The position numbers and the translations under genes were made by a program. The notes beneath the pieces were generated by a model, which worked only from the letters and a program-made list of their open reading frames with translations, was not told the origin of the DNA and searched no databases. From Spirosoma pollinicola (GTDB lineage Bacteria > Bacteroidota > Bacteroidia > Cytophagales > Spirosomataceae), in NCBI RefSeq assembly GCF_002831565.1, contig NZ_CP025096.1:6935014-6999013 (forward strand): a stretch of DNA of 64,000 bases. Reading direction: 5' to 3'. Shown one piece after another: positions 1-8,154 of the stretch (positions within the stretch are counted from its first letter, which is position 1; every line of letters starts with the position of its first letter).

Positions 1-1
1 T

Positions 2-40
2 AAATAAAAATTAGTCCTTATAAAGGACTAATTTTTATTT
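2..40 (-). terminator. Hairpin terminator of the 35-2031 operon
   Basis: An 18-bp perfect stem (2-19 with 23-40) closes on a 3-nt loop. The outer part of the stem is A/T only, so the transcript ends in a U-rich arm. The stop codon of the metalloprotease gene (35-37) lies inside the right arm, so the hairpin directly abuts translation. Confidence 0.75.
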
Positions 41-1273
41 ATTAGCGAAAATACTCTTCTTCCTAAACATATTCATTCTAAAATTTACACCCAAAAATAT
101 TCCAGTGTAACTTAATGAGTTTTGTAATTTATTTCCAAAGTCGGCAGGAGGCCCAAATTTAATAATTCCTAATTTCACCTGAGTTGCAAATGTTCGGTTA
201 TAAGGTAAAAAAACCCCAAAATACATTTGTGCATTGCCTATAGATGGATCAAATCCAACATTAAGTCCGCCAAAATAATTTACATTTAAGCTTGAAAATC
301 TTTTAAAATAGTAAAGCAGGGATAAATTAAAACTTAATTTTAGACGGGAATATAAGGTATTAGAAGAATTATAGGACGTATCTGTGATGTTATAAAAGTT
401 AAATGTTGGCATAAGGCCAACCTCAACCTTATTTTCAAACATATATGTGATACCATAATATACTTGAGCTTTTAAATTATATTGAGGATTTGAAGTTGGT
501 TCTGCGATTCTAGTGGATGACACACCCCCTACTTCTATCCTTAATTTATTCTCTGTATAAGAAATTGTATCCTTATCTGACAATATTGCGTCATATAATG
601 CAGGTAAATTAACAATAGGTTGTGTATCAAGAACATCATTATTTATTGCTTTGGGCACTATAAATTCTTCTATACTCCCACTCAGGCGTTTTGTATTACC
701 TTTCTTCCAACCGATTGCAATAGCTTCCAATCTTGCTAGTTTATTTGGATGTGTTGTAGTGTCATAATCGTTATTAAATATATTAATAGCTGATTGCGCT
801 TCTAGTAATTCTGAGCCTAAACTTCCACATATAAACCCGGAAAATTCGTCTGCCTCTAATTCTAATTCAGGTCTACTGACTCCTACAGAAAGTACATGAT
901 TGTTCAAATGGTGTCCAACTTCGTGTGCAAGAACAGCAAACTTTGCCCATTCCCCTTTAGTTATATCTGAAATATTAATAAAGAAATTTTCGCTATATAA
1001 AATTAGTCTACCTTTACCATCGGTATCCATTATAGCCATTGCATTAGGAACACTCGCTTGCTTTATTCTAAAGTTTGGTCGCAACCCAACAGTATTAGTA
1101 ATCCTCTTAATTGCCAGAATAATAGTTACTGAATCTCCTTCAAATTCATATATTCTAGATGGCAACTTTTCGCCATAGTAACTACAAGATTTTTTCAAAT
1201 CTATAGTAACGAGTTTCTGAGCAAGCAGATCGCTATAACTAAAAATGGCAAAAATCAACACATAGAATTTCAT
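35..1273 (-). CDS. M48-like zinc metalloprotease fused to an outer-membrane-type beta domain
   Basis: The 412-residue protein starts with a hydrophobic export signal ending near residue 19 (...LLAQ). A zinc-binding HEVGH motif is at 117-121, and the ELEAD segment at 138-142 supplies the likely third ligand, as in gluzincins such as M48. A TTHPNKLARLEAI stretch follows, which is typical of the end of M48-like domains. From about residue 245 to the end the sequence alternates aromatic and polar residues in short strands and resembles a small outer-membrane beta-barrel. It therefore looks like an exported protease anchored by its own C-terminal barrel; this is inferred from sequence style. It is the last gene of a tight minus-strand operon, 1 nt after the preceding gene. 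The substrate is unknown. The family call is fairly secure, the barrel less so. Confidence 0.7.
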   Translation of the reverse strand: MKFYVLIFAIFSYSDLLAQKLVTIDLKKSCSYYGEKLPSRIYEFEGDSVTIILAIKRITNTVGLRPNFRIKQASVPNAMAIMDTDGKGRLILYSENFFINISDITKGEWAKFAVLAHEVGHHLNNHVLSVGVSRPELELEADEFSGFICGSLGSELLEAQSAINIFNNDYDTTTHPNKLARLEAIAIGWKKGNTKRLSGSIEEFIVPKAINNDVLDTQPIVNLPALYDAILSDKDTISYTENKLRIEVGGVSSTRIAEPTSNPQYNLKAQVYYGITYMFENKVEVGLMPTFNFYNITDTSYNSSNTLYSRLKLSFNLSLLYYFKRFSSLNVNYFGGLNVGFDPSIGNAQMYFGVFLPYNRTFATQVKLGIIKFGPPADFGNKLQNSLSYTGIFLGVNFRMNMFRKKSIFANK

Positions 1274-1274
1274 A

Positions 1275-1631
1275 CTATTTCTTTATTTTACCCATTTGTA
1301 AATTTTTCTTTTGGTCGTAATAAAAGACATAAGCAGAATCTTTCAATTGTTTTAGCATAAATTTTTTTGGCTTATCAGAATCATCAACAATTACAAATAA
1401 GAATGGAGCAGTATAAATTTTCACATCTTTAGGGTTTATATAAATCCTAGTCCAATCTTTCCTATTCTCGCTAAGGTTTAATTGTATAATATTATTGGTC
1501 TTATTTCCCAAACCTATTGTACCTTCTGGAATAAGCTGCATTTGAGAAAATACATTATTGCTATAAAAATATAGCAAAGGCAAAAAAAATATTTTCTGAG
1601 AAAACTTAAGATTTTTCATCAACTTTTTCAT
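1275..1631 (-). CDS. Small exported protein of unknown function
   Basis: A 118-residue protein that I do not recognise. A lysine-rich N-terminus and hydrophobic segment ending at about residue 29 (...NNVFSQ) indicate a Sec signal peptide. The mature part is about 88 residues, lysine-rich and probably beta-structured, without cysteines. The start overlaps the end of the upstream gene by 26 nt, and the stop lies 1 nt before the metalloprotease start, so the three genes are probably translated from one mRNA. A second in-frame Met (residue 5) is an alternative start. It may be a periplasmic or surface partner of the metalloprotease, judged only from position. Confidence 0.6.
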   Translation of the reverse strand: MKKLMKNLKFSQKIFFLPLLYFYSNNVFSQMQLIPEGTIGLGNKTNNIIQLNLSENRKDWTRIYINPKDVKIYTAPFLFVIVDDSDKPKKFMLKQLKDSAYVFYYDQKKNLQMGKIKK

Positions 1632-2031
1632 TTGTTGTTTTACCTAATAAATAACCAGCTAATGTACCGAACAATCCCATGGCAGGAGCCATTTGGGTAT
1701 CACTGTAGGCAGAGGTGATTAAAAAGAGAGCACTGATTATGATCAGTGTCATAGAAAGCAAACGTATTATCTGTTCAGAAGTAAATTGACTAGCTTTCAT
1801 TATATACACCTCTAAGCATAAAACTAAAAAACCAAAAATTAGAATAACACTTGATAGTCCGAATTCATAACTAGAAATATTTAATTCACGTATGCTACTA
1901 TTTCTAACTTTCTCGTCATTGGGTATTCCAGGCTCTTTAAAAGTAGTGTCTTGGGCATATATGCTCACAAAAGTTAAGATTCCACTAATAAATAATATGC
2001 ATCTAATAATAATTTTATTCAAATTTTTCAT
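1606..2031 (-). CDS. Small membrane protein of unknown function
   Basis: 141 residues. The N-terminal hydrophobic segment (about 7-26, ending ...SIYAQ) looks like a cleavable signal peptide. Three further hydrophobic stretches follow, at about 59-77, 90-107 and 116-130, the last containing a small-residue run (MGLFGTLAGYLLGK) of the helix-packing type. The tail is charged. It is the first gene of the three-gene minus-strand operon ending at 35, and the region is markedly AT-rich compared with the core genes of the window. No family is recognised; an inner-membrane role beside the exported protease is a positional guess. Confidence 0.6.
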   Translation of the reverse strand: MKNLNKIIIRCILFISGILTFVSIYAQDTTFKEPGIPNDEKVRNSSIRELNISSYEFGLSSVILIFGFLVLCLEVYIMKASQFTSEQIIRLLSMTLIIISALFLITSAYSDTQMAPAMGLFGTLAGYLLGKTTNEKVDEKS

Positions 2032-2080
2032 TTGACTAGATATTTTGTGTGTGATAGTTTAATTGAAGTCCACATATGTC

Positions 2081-2152
2081 TATATAACTATGCAAACTAT
2101 TATTCAATATCGTACATGTACGATATTGAATAATAGTTTGCATAGTTATATA
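2081..2152. repeat. Perfect 72-bp palindrome without a loop
   Basis: Positions 2081-2116 are the exact reverse complement of 2117-2152: 36 bp per arm, no spacer and no mismatch, centred on ACATGT. It lies about 50 bp upstream of the operon 35-2031 in a gene-free stretch. No poly-T follows, so it is not a simple terminator. It could be a cruciform, a transcript hairpin, a protein-binding site, or an end-joining scar. Confidence 0.9.
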
Positions 2153-2248
2153 ATTTTTAATCCGTGACAAGGGGAAATTTCCCGTATCTATAATTTAAAC
2201 TAAGTCTATTTGTCACAGTCCATATAATCAAAATATATAACTCATTTA

Positions 2249-2303
2249 ATTGTGTCTTACATTTAAGTATCTGTTTATCAGATACTTAAATGTAAGACAC
2301 AAT
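2249..2303. repeat. 25-bp perfect hairpin with 5-nt loop
   Basis: Arms 2249-2273 and 2279-2303 are exact reverse complements around the loop TTTAT. It lies 96 bp from the 72-bp palindrome, has a different sequence, and also lacks an adjoining T-run. Two such long perfect inverted repeats in one gene-free interval suggest a shared origin or role. Confidence 0.9.
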
Positions 2304-2414
2304 ATTTATTACAATCACTTTATTAACAAGTTATACCAGTACATACTGTAAGTACCTAATTATCAATTGAATATAAATAATATAACTACTCAGCTTCGGG
2401 AGCATTGAAGATCA

Positions 2415-2447
2415 AGCACTTACAAATAAATTGTAAGTGCTTTTTTT
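2415..2447 (+). terminator. Rho-independent terminator with no gene before it
   Basis: An 11-bp stem (2415-2425 with 2431-2441) has a 5-nt loop and a run of seven T's directly after it, the classic intrinsic terminator form on the plus strand. No plus-strand ORF precedes it in the window, so it may end an unannotated short RNA starting in 2153-2414, or be left over from a deleted gene. Confidence 0.7.
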
Positions 2448-2525
2448 GTTTCATGCCCAATGCAATGTACAATGTATTAGAACAAATAACCCAATAGCAA
2501 CTACCACATCATTTGAGACACACTT

Positions 2526-2855
2526 ATGAATTACACCAACCAACTCGCCTAGCAGTTTATTCAGCAATATGGCCTTGATCATACGGCACGCTACCGTTGG
2601 AAGGCGGCAAGGAAGATTCCTGACATCTATTTCGCCAATGGTTTCGCCAAGCCTAAACCGTTAACAGAGGCTCGAAAGAAGCAGCAGGAGGTTTTTATAG
2701 CCATTATAACCTATCCCCTCATTCTACAAACCGCTTTTTCTGACAATATGTCTTTCAGAAGTAAATTGGATGAAATGATTTCAATAAGAAAAGTAGGAAA
2801 AGCGTACATGCACAGGACACCCTCAGCTACCAATCCTGAGTTTTTATTAAGGTGA
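2526..2855 (+). pseudogene. Remnant of a small helical protein gene (in-frame TAG)
   Basis: From ATG 2526 the frame reads 109 codons to TGA 2853-2855, broken only by a TAG at codon 9 (2550-2552). The predicted product is basic and helical at its start (residues about 10-30, with YRWKAARKIPD) and resembles a helix-turn-helix leader, but I cannot name the family. The C-terminus is well formed. No ATG follows the stop until codon 74, so an intact shorter product is unlikely. It sits next to IS debris, which fits a decaying accessory gene. Confidence 0.4.
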
Positions 2856-2865
2856 AATACCTAAG

Positions 2866-2946
2866 ATGACTATTCAAATGCGCGATTTAACTGATGCGAT
2901 ATACATTGCGTATGCTACTGGAAAATCTAGACAAAATCCAGTATGA
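2866..2946 (+). other. Tiny ORF overlapping the next by ATGA
   Basis: A 26-codon ORF starts at ATG 2866. Its TGA overlaps the ATG of the transposase fragment at 2943. The ATGA coupling is the only support for translation; there is no homology I can see, and it may be the eroded end of a neighbouring gene. Confidence 0.25.
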
Positions 2947-3218
2947 ATACGTACCTTAATGATTTGTTAGGCTATAAGAAAAAGAAAACTCGACACCTAT
3001 TCCGCTGGAAGGTCGTTGAAGCTTATCGCGCCGAACGAGTCCAGGCTTCCGAACTGGAAGAAACCTTGGGTATCCCGATGAGGGAGCTGCGCCGTCTTAA
3101 CCGCAATTACTTCAGATTACGCTTACTTCCCCTTTTACAACCCAAAAACCGCCGAAAAACCATGAAACGAGACGCGGATTATGTCAAAACGCTGGAACGC
3201 AAACTACTAGCTAGCTAG
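2943..3218 (+). pseudogene. IS3-type transposase OrfA fragment
   Basis: 91 residues. A basic N-terminal half (TRHLFRWKVVEAYRAE, followed by a second helix with ETLGIPMRELRR) reads like the helix-turn-helix of an IS3-family OrfA. The last 20 residues (DADYVKTLERKLLA) look like the start of the coiled-coil that normally continues for another 30 or more residues. Here it stops at TAG 3216-3218 inside a CTAGCTAGCTAG run, and a different gene begins immediately. OrfB is absent. It is judged a truncated element; the family is assigned from recalled resemblance. Confidence 0.5.
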
Positions 3219-3221
3219 GAG

Positions 3222-3656
3222 AAAGTTATTTATATCGGGGCCTACCTGCCCGCCAACGGTCAAAGCCTGCTGGACCTGGCCAACACCGATGCCGATGCCC
3301 TGCTCGGACCTGCTCTGATTCCATCGGCGGACAAAACTTTGCTGGATATCAAACCCGAAAACCTGTCTCCCATATTCATCCAGGATGGTTCGGATGCGGC
3401 CAAGAAGTTGGTCGTCGATAATTACCGGGCCGAACCCGCCATTCCCTTCACTAACCCCGCCGTGCTCAGCCCGGCTAACTTTGGCAGCGTACCCAAGTAC
3501 TACATTCACACCTTGCTGGATCATGTGGTTAGCCTGCCTCTGCAAAAGCGAATGGTCAAAGGGGCGGGCATCCTCAAGGAGTATGACATCAACAGCAGTC
3601 ATCTATCTCACCTGGCCATGCCCGCCGAAGTGACCCGATTTACCAAAAAGGTATAA
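3222..3656 (+). pseudogene. C-terminal remnant of an alpha/beta hydrolase
   Basis: Translated from 3222 the frame gives KVIYIGAYLPANGQS and runs to the stop at 3654-3656, about 144 residues. This matches the second half of small alpha/beta hydrolases (AB hydrolase 6, salicylate-esterase-like): the IYxGAYLP strand after the nucleophile elbow, the PKYYIHTLLDHVVSLPLQKRM segment carrying the late-acid region, and an SSHLSHL segment holding the catalytic-His position. The N-terminal half with the nucleophilic serine is missing and replaced by transposase sequence in the same frame, separated by one TAG. The product cannot be active. Confidence 0.65.
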
Positions 3657-3796
3657 TATAGCTTATCTATCTGTGGAAATCTGGTTTATTCTAATGCCTA
3701 AACTCATTTCTGATCTTTACTTAGCGCGAGGAGATTTTTAAAAATAGAAGGAGTTCTTGAATTGAATATTTATACATTAAACTTAAATCATATATC

Positions 3797-4168
3797 ATGG
3801 AAAGTCAACATAAATCAATGGCTAATGCCGACACGCAAGCAGCAACCCTTACTGCAGAACCTTCTTCCAATCCGGTTACAAGGATTATCGCAATTGGCCA
3901 CTTGACTGAAAGTGGCCTGTCGCCAACCGATCGTCATTCGGTCATGCTTCAGGAAGTACCAGCTACCCTCAAGCTTTACCTTGACGGTAAAATTGATCAA
4001 TGGTTTGCTAAGCCTGACCAAACGGGTGTGATATTCATTTTGAATGTTACTGATGTAGAGGAGGCAAAGAATCTTCTTGAAGCACTTCCATTAGGCATAG
4101 CTGGAATGATGGAGTTTGATCTGATTCCGGTCGGACCGTTAAGTCCACTTCGTATGCTAATAAGCTAA
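3797..4168 (+). CDS. Muconolactone-isomerase-like small protein (copy 1)
   Basis: 123 residues. The core (residues about 55-123) has the pattern YLDGKIDQWFAKPD...GVIFILNV...AKNLLEALPL...MMEFDLIPVGPL, which recalls the dimeric alpha+beta barrel of muconolactone isomerase and YciI-like proteins. No catalytic residue can be assigned. The first 50 residues are low-complexity and variable. A clear paralogue is encoded at 10793-11131, sharing among others LPLGIAGMMEF and PLRML. An NTF2-like gene follows 215 nt downstream, and the same pairing recurs at the second copy, so the two proteins probably act together, perhaps on a small aromatic or polyketide-like substrate. Confidence 0.6.
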   Translation: MESQHKSMANADTQAATLTAEPSSNPVTRIIAIGHLTESGLSPTDRHSVMLQEVPATLKLYLDGKIDQWFAKPDQTGVIFILNVTDVEEAKNLLEALPLGIAGMMEFDLIPVGPLSPLRMLIS

Positions 4169-4383
4169 CAAACAGTTGTCGCTAAAACAAAGGCTTATAA
4201 AACTTAAAAGAGCCTTAACTATCATGCATTTATTTCAAAAATTCCTCTTGTTGGGCCAATATATCTTTAGAATCGACTCCGATAGAAACGCATTCAATTA
4301 GAAAGCCTGACTTGGCAAGAAGTTATAATAGCTGGAAAGTGCAAAGTACTAAGTTAAATTAACCGTATTAAATAAATCAGACT

Positions 4384-4770
4384 ATGTCAAACACAATTCA
4401 AACTTATGCCTCTGCTGTTGAAGCAGGGCACATTCAGGAAATTGCTGCTACATTTAGTACAGCTATCAAAGTAATGCCACCGGGTGCGAATCAGCCAAAT
4501 GAGGGTAAAGAAAAAACATCAATGATGTTAAGTACCGTGGCTGCAGTCATTGATGGATATAAATTAATTCGTACTTATGACGCCGGGGATAATTGGCATA
4601 CACTACTTTTAGAGGGATCGCTGGATGGTACATCCCTGCAAATCATTGATCAAGTCCATATTGATGAGAATGATTTAATCGACCACGTAGATATCTTTTT
4701 GAGACCAGCATTCCTGGCTGAGAGCTTACTGGGTAAAGTAACTGAAGAAATAAAAAAACGCATGGCTTAA
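4384..4770 (+). CDS. NTF2-like (SnoaL-type) small protein (copy 1)
   Basis: 128 residues. An N-terminal helix (TYASAVEAGHIQEIAATFS), then DQVHIDENDLIDHVDIFLRP and a helical tail, fit the cone-shaped NTF2-like/SnoaL fold. Such proteins bind or isomerise small hydrophobic molecules. The paralogue at 11157-11558 aligns along the whole length (shared IDQV, DEN, HVD and FRP/LRP blocks). It is the second gene of the duplicated module; the 215-nt gap to the first gene is wider than at copy 2 (25 nt), so co-transcription is less certain here. Confidence 0.6.
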   Translation: MSNTIQTYASAVEAGHIQEIAATFSTAIKVMPPGANQPNEGKEKTSMMLSTVAAVIDGYKLIRTYDAGDNWHTLLLEGSLDGTSLQIIDQVHIDENDLIDHVDIFLRPAFLAESLLGKVTEEIKKRMA

Positions 4771-5071
4771 AAAGATCTCATCTGCTGTAAGCTAGCCATG
4801 ATTAATCGGAAAAACTCTGAAATAGATTGGTCCAGCCCTTAATAGGGTTGATTAAGCTTCACAGCGTTTTTGGTATCCTAATTTTTCGGTGAATTAATAA
4901 TCTGAATAGTATTCAAGGTATGGCAGATGAATACTTGTTGCTAGTTGAAAACTGGTTTTACTTAATCAGTGTACAATTTTTTCACTGGATATTAGGAAAC
5001 TCAACGTAACAATGTACCACAAACTCCGGCAGGCTGCGAATAAGTGAACGATAACCTCTAAATTATGTACC
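4771..5071. other. Gene-free spacer
   Basis: 301 nt between the NTF2-like gene and the DsbA-like gene. I see no ORF, strong hairpin or repeat. It should contain the promoter of the DsbA-like gene, but no convincing TAnnTTTG box stands out. Confidence 0.5.
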
Positions 5072-5596
5072 ATGCCTCTTCTACCCCCAGTTACAGAGAT
5101 CGATCATATTCAGGGTAATCAACAAGCCCCCATTGAATTAGTTGAATACGGCGATTATCAGTGCCCCTATTGCGGTCAGGCATACCCAATCATCAAACAG
5201 TTGCAGCAGGAGTTTGGCGATCAATTGAAGTTTGTATTTCGCAATTTCCCCCTCTCTAAAAGACATCCGCAAGCTAAAATGGCCGCTATTGTAGCCGAAG
5301 CTGCCTTTTTGCAAGGTAAATACTGGGAAATGCATGATCTGCTTTTAGAGAACCAAAAACGTCTCAATTCGAGAGCCCTATTCAGCTATGCAAACGAACT
5401 GGCACTTGATATTGGCCAGTTCGAACAGGCATTAACTTTAACTGACTTAGCCGAAAAAGTTGATGCTGATTTTCATAGCGGTATGAGAAGTGGCGTTAAA
5501 GCAACTCCAACATTTTTCATTAACGGTGATAAGTATGAAGGTAGTTGGGCCGGTAATGGGCTACTTGACTTTATAAAAGATAAATACGCGAGATAG
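5072..5596 (+). CDS. DsbA-family thiol oxidoreductase, cytoplasmic type
   Basis: 174 residues with a thioredoxin-fold core. EYGDYQCPYC places the CPYC redox pair at 31-34, and VKATPTFFING near residue 146 carries the cis-proline. Between them lies the helical insert of DsbA-like (Thioredoxin_4) proteins. There is no signal peptide, so it should act in the cytoplasm, possibly in redox stress or as a detoxifying oxidoreductase. The length is normal for the subfamily. It stands alone on the plus strand, 176 nt before the antiporter gene. Confidence 0.8.
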   Translation: MPLLPPVTEIDHIQGNQQAPIELVEYGDYQCPYCGQAYPIIKQLQQEFGDQLKFVFRNFPLSKRHPQAKMAAIVAEAAFLQGKYWEMHDLLLENQKRLNSRALFSYANELALDIGQFEQALTLTDLAEKVDADFHSGMRSGVKATPTFFINGDKYEGSWAGNGLLDFIKDKYAR

Positions 5597-5771
5597 GTGC
5601 GAAACTCAATTAACTCGCGTATTTATCTTTTGTAAGCTCTTAACAATATAAGTGGTGGGTATTATATGTTTTGTACCTATTTGTTACGTCTGAATAAATT
5701 CAAACCGTTTTACTTCTCGATTACTATTAATCAGCCAAAACTATCTTTATTTCCTTTAGCTCCTTGTAAAA

Positions 5772-7364
5772 ATGCGAGACATCGTTTTGCTGGGCCTTGG
5801 CTTACTATGGATGGTAGCTTTATTATCGGCACTCGCGGATCGTTGGCGTATTTCAACACCTATCTTTTTGGTTATGGGCGGATTAATTGCCAGCTTAATT
5901 CCAGGAGTACCGCCGATCCGCATTGATCCTGATTTAATCTTCCAAGTGTTTCTGCCCCCACTTCTATTTAATGCGGCTTGGTTTACTTCTTGGCGGGAAC
6001 TCTGGCGTTATCGGCGTATTATTTTAGTGTTGGCATTTGGGCTTGTTATTTTGACTGCCACTGCAGTTGCTTATACGGCTACTAATTTAATTCCTGGTTT
6101 TTCTTTATCCCTGGGCTTTCTACTTGGGGGACTTGTTTCTCCTCCCGATGCGATTGCTGCCACTTCAGTACTACAAAGCGTAAAAGCGCCAAAATCCACA
6201 ATTGCTATTCTGGAGGGTGAAAGTTTAATCAACGATGCCGCTAGTTTGATTGTGTTACGCTTCGCATTAGCCAGCGTAATTACTGGAACGACCGCTTGGA
6301 CAGACGTAATTCACTCTTTTTTTTCGATAACTATATTGGGAGCAGGCGTTGGTGTTACCGTAGCCGGTGCATTTTATGCCATCCAGAGGTGGCTACCGCT
6401 TCAATTACGGGTTAGCATTCTGCTGACTTTTCTAGCTCCCTACAGTATGTATTTGATAGCAGAACAGCTACAGTATTCTGGCATTATTGCAGTTGTTAGC
6501 GGAGGGTTATTTTTATCTAAAAATAGCCACACTGTTCATCTGCATTCGGAGCGCATCCAAAGTAATGCGATGTGGGCTACCCTCATTTACATTATTAATG
6601 GGTTGGTATTTATGCTTATTGGTCTGGAATTGCCGATTGTATTAGAGGGTCTGACTAACTATTCACTAGTTGACATAACAGGATATGCGCTTCTGATTAC
6701 GGCCCTAGTTATTAGTGTACGGTTAGGTTTTGCCTTTATTTCCACCGCGTTTACACGTATCGCAGAACGCTTTATCACGGTGGCTGTACGGAATGCAAGT
6801 TGGCGAGGTCCATTCGTTGTGGGTTGGGCGGGCATGCGGGGTGTAGTTTCTCTAGCAGCCGCTTTTTCTATCCCCCTTACTCTACCCAATGATGCACCAT
6901 TCCCGCATCGGCCACTGTTATTATTTATCACTTTCGTGGTAATTATGGTAACGCTAGTGCTTCAAGGATTAACACTGCCCTGGGTGGTTAGTTGGGTACA
7001 CCCTCAGGAGCAAATTAATCGCATTCCCGAGCATGAACAAAGAAATCAAATCAATAGGCAGTTGCATGGAGCAGCCTTACGTGAACTTATCCGAAACTAC
7101 ACGACTCAGATATCAGATAATCCCTTATTAGGCCAATTAAAAAGTCACTTAGAAACCAATCTTTTACTCAGTGAAATGCCGAAGTCAGAAAAGAATGACC
7201 AATGGTTTGCTATGTATAAAGAAGCGTTGATGCAGGTCTATCAGATCAGACGGCAAGAATTGGCCCAACTGCGTCTACAGCCGGATTTAGATGAAGAAGT
7301 CATTCGAAAAATTGAAGCCCAATTGGACTTTGAAGAAGAGCAGATTGAGCGTCCCATTAGTTGA
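5772..7364 (+). CDS. Na+/H+ antiporter, CPA1 (NhaP/YjcE-like) family
   Basis: 530 residues. About twelve hydrophobic segments fill residues 1-415, followed by a charged cytoplasmic tail of about 115 residues rich in Q, E and R. The segment EGESLINDAASLIVLRFAL (around residue 150) carries the ND pair typical of the CPA1 ion-binding site, and FLPPLLFNAAW near residue 55 is a further family hallmark. It exchanges cytoplasmic Na+ (or K+) for protons in pH and salt homeostasis. ATG 5772 is chosen because it directly precedes the first membrane helix. Monocistronic as far as can be seen. Confidence 0.88.
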   Translation: MRDIVLLGLGLLWMVALLSALADRWRISTPIFLVMGGLIASLIPGVPPIRIDPDLIFQVFLPPLLFNAAWFTSWRELWRYRRIILVLAFGLVILTATAVAYTATNLIPGFSLSLGFLLGGLVSPPDAIAATSVLQSVKAPKSTIAILEGESLINDAASLIVLRFALASVITGTTAWTDVIHSFFSITILGAGVGVTVAGAFYAIQRWLPLQLRVSILLTFLAPYSMYLIAEQLQYSGIIAVVSGGLFLSKNSHTVHLHSERIQSNAMWATLIYIINGLVFMLIGLELPIVLEGLTNYSLVDITGYALLITALVISVRLGFAFISTAFTRIAERFITVAVRNASWRGPFVVGWAGMRGVVSLAAAFSIPLTLPNDAPFPHRPLLLFITFVVIMVTLVLQGLTLPWVVSWVHPQEQINRIPEHEQRNQINRQLHGAALRELIRNYTTQISDNPLLGQLKSHLETNLLLSEMPKSEKNDQWFAMYKEALMQVYQIRRQELAQLRLQPDLDEEVIRKIEAQLDFEEEQIERPIS

Positions 7365-7581
7365 TCGCTCCATTTAGATAACTGGTGACAGTAAAGAAAC
7401 AAACCTAGAGGTGCGTCACGATAGTATCAATTTTTTTTACCCATTAGATGAACGCCCCGCGTCAGTAGGTTGACAATGGCTAGGTAATGTAATCGCTAAC
7501 CTGTTTTTAGCTTAAGCTTTCTATCTGATTAACAAGCAAATAGATTCATTAAAATAGGTCAACCTTAAACTATTTAAAACG

Positions 7582-8154
7582 ATGATAGACAAACTCCTTC
7601 TTTATGCTTCAGGGTTGCAAAGTGCAGGGATTCAGGTAACCCGATGGGCTATCGTTCTTGTATTACTATGGATTGGTGGATTGAAAGCATTTCAGTATGA
7701 AGCCGCTGGCATTGTGCCGTTTGTAGCCAATAGTCCTGCTATGCGTTTCTTTTATAAATTTGATGCGCCAGATTATAAGAAATATACAAACAAGGAAGGG
7801 GAATACAAACCTGCAAACATTGCGTGGCATAAAGCAAACCATACCTATGTTTTTGCCTATGGTTTAGGAAGCTTTATAGTCCTGATTGGCTTGCTAATTG
7901 CCATGTATCCAATCTGGCCCGCTGTTTCTGCGGTGGGAAGTTTACTGGCGTTCATTATGTCATTGGTTACTTTATCATTTCTAATTACAACTCCAGAGAC
8001 GTGGGTGCCTGCCTTGGGCGACGTGGAGCATGGGTTTCCCTATCTAAGTGGATCCGGACGCCTTGTCATCAAGGATGTTATTATGCTGGGGGCTTCCATT
8101 GTCACAATGGCCCAGGCAGCAAAGCAATCTATTAATACTCGGAATAGCTTTTAG
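7582..8154 (+). CDS. DUF417 (YkgB/RclC-like) inner-membrane protein
   Basis: 190 residues with four hydrophobic segments (about 20-38, 88-107, 112-134, 160-178). The motif RWAIVLVLLWIGGLKAFQYEA...GIVPFVANSP is characteristic of DUF417, which includes E. coli RclC (YkgB) of the reactive-chlorine resistance locus. The periplasmic loop KFDAPDYKKYTNKEGEYKP is longer than in E. coli. Function in this organism is unknown; envelope stress is the family-based guess. A divergent HxlR-type regulator pseudogene lies about 260 nt downstream on the opposite strand. Confidence 0.75.
   Translation: MIDKLLLYASGLQSAGIQVTRWAIVLVLLWIGGLKAFQYEAAGIVPFVANSPAMRFFYKFDAPDYKKYTNKEGEYKPANIAWHKANHTYVFAYGLGSFIVLIGLLIAMYPIWPAVSAVGSLLAFIMSLVTLSFLITTPETWVPALGDVEHGFPYLSGSGRLVIKDVIMLGASIVTMAQAAKQSINTRNSF

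Noticed and set aside
3207..3602. 131-codon minus-strand frame opposite the hydrolase remnant
   Set aside because: The plus-strand frame has clear hydrolase homology; the opposite frame is a GC-skew shadow.
2943..3656. A single protein made by reading through TAG 3216-3218
   Set aside because: The two halves belong to unrelated families (transposase OrfA and alpha/beta hydrolase), and both are truncated exactly at the junction.
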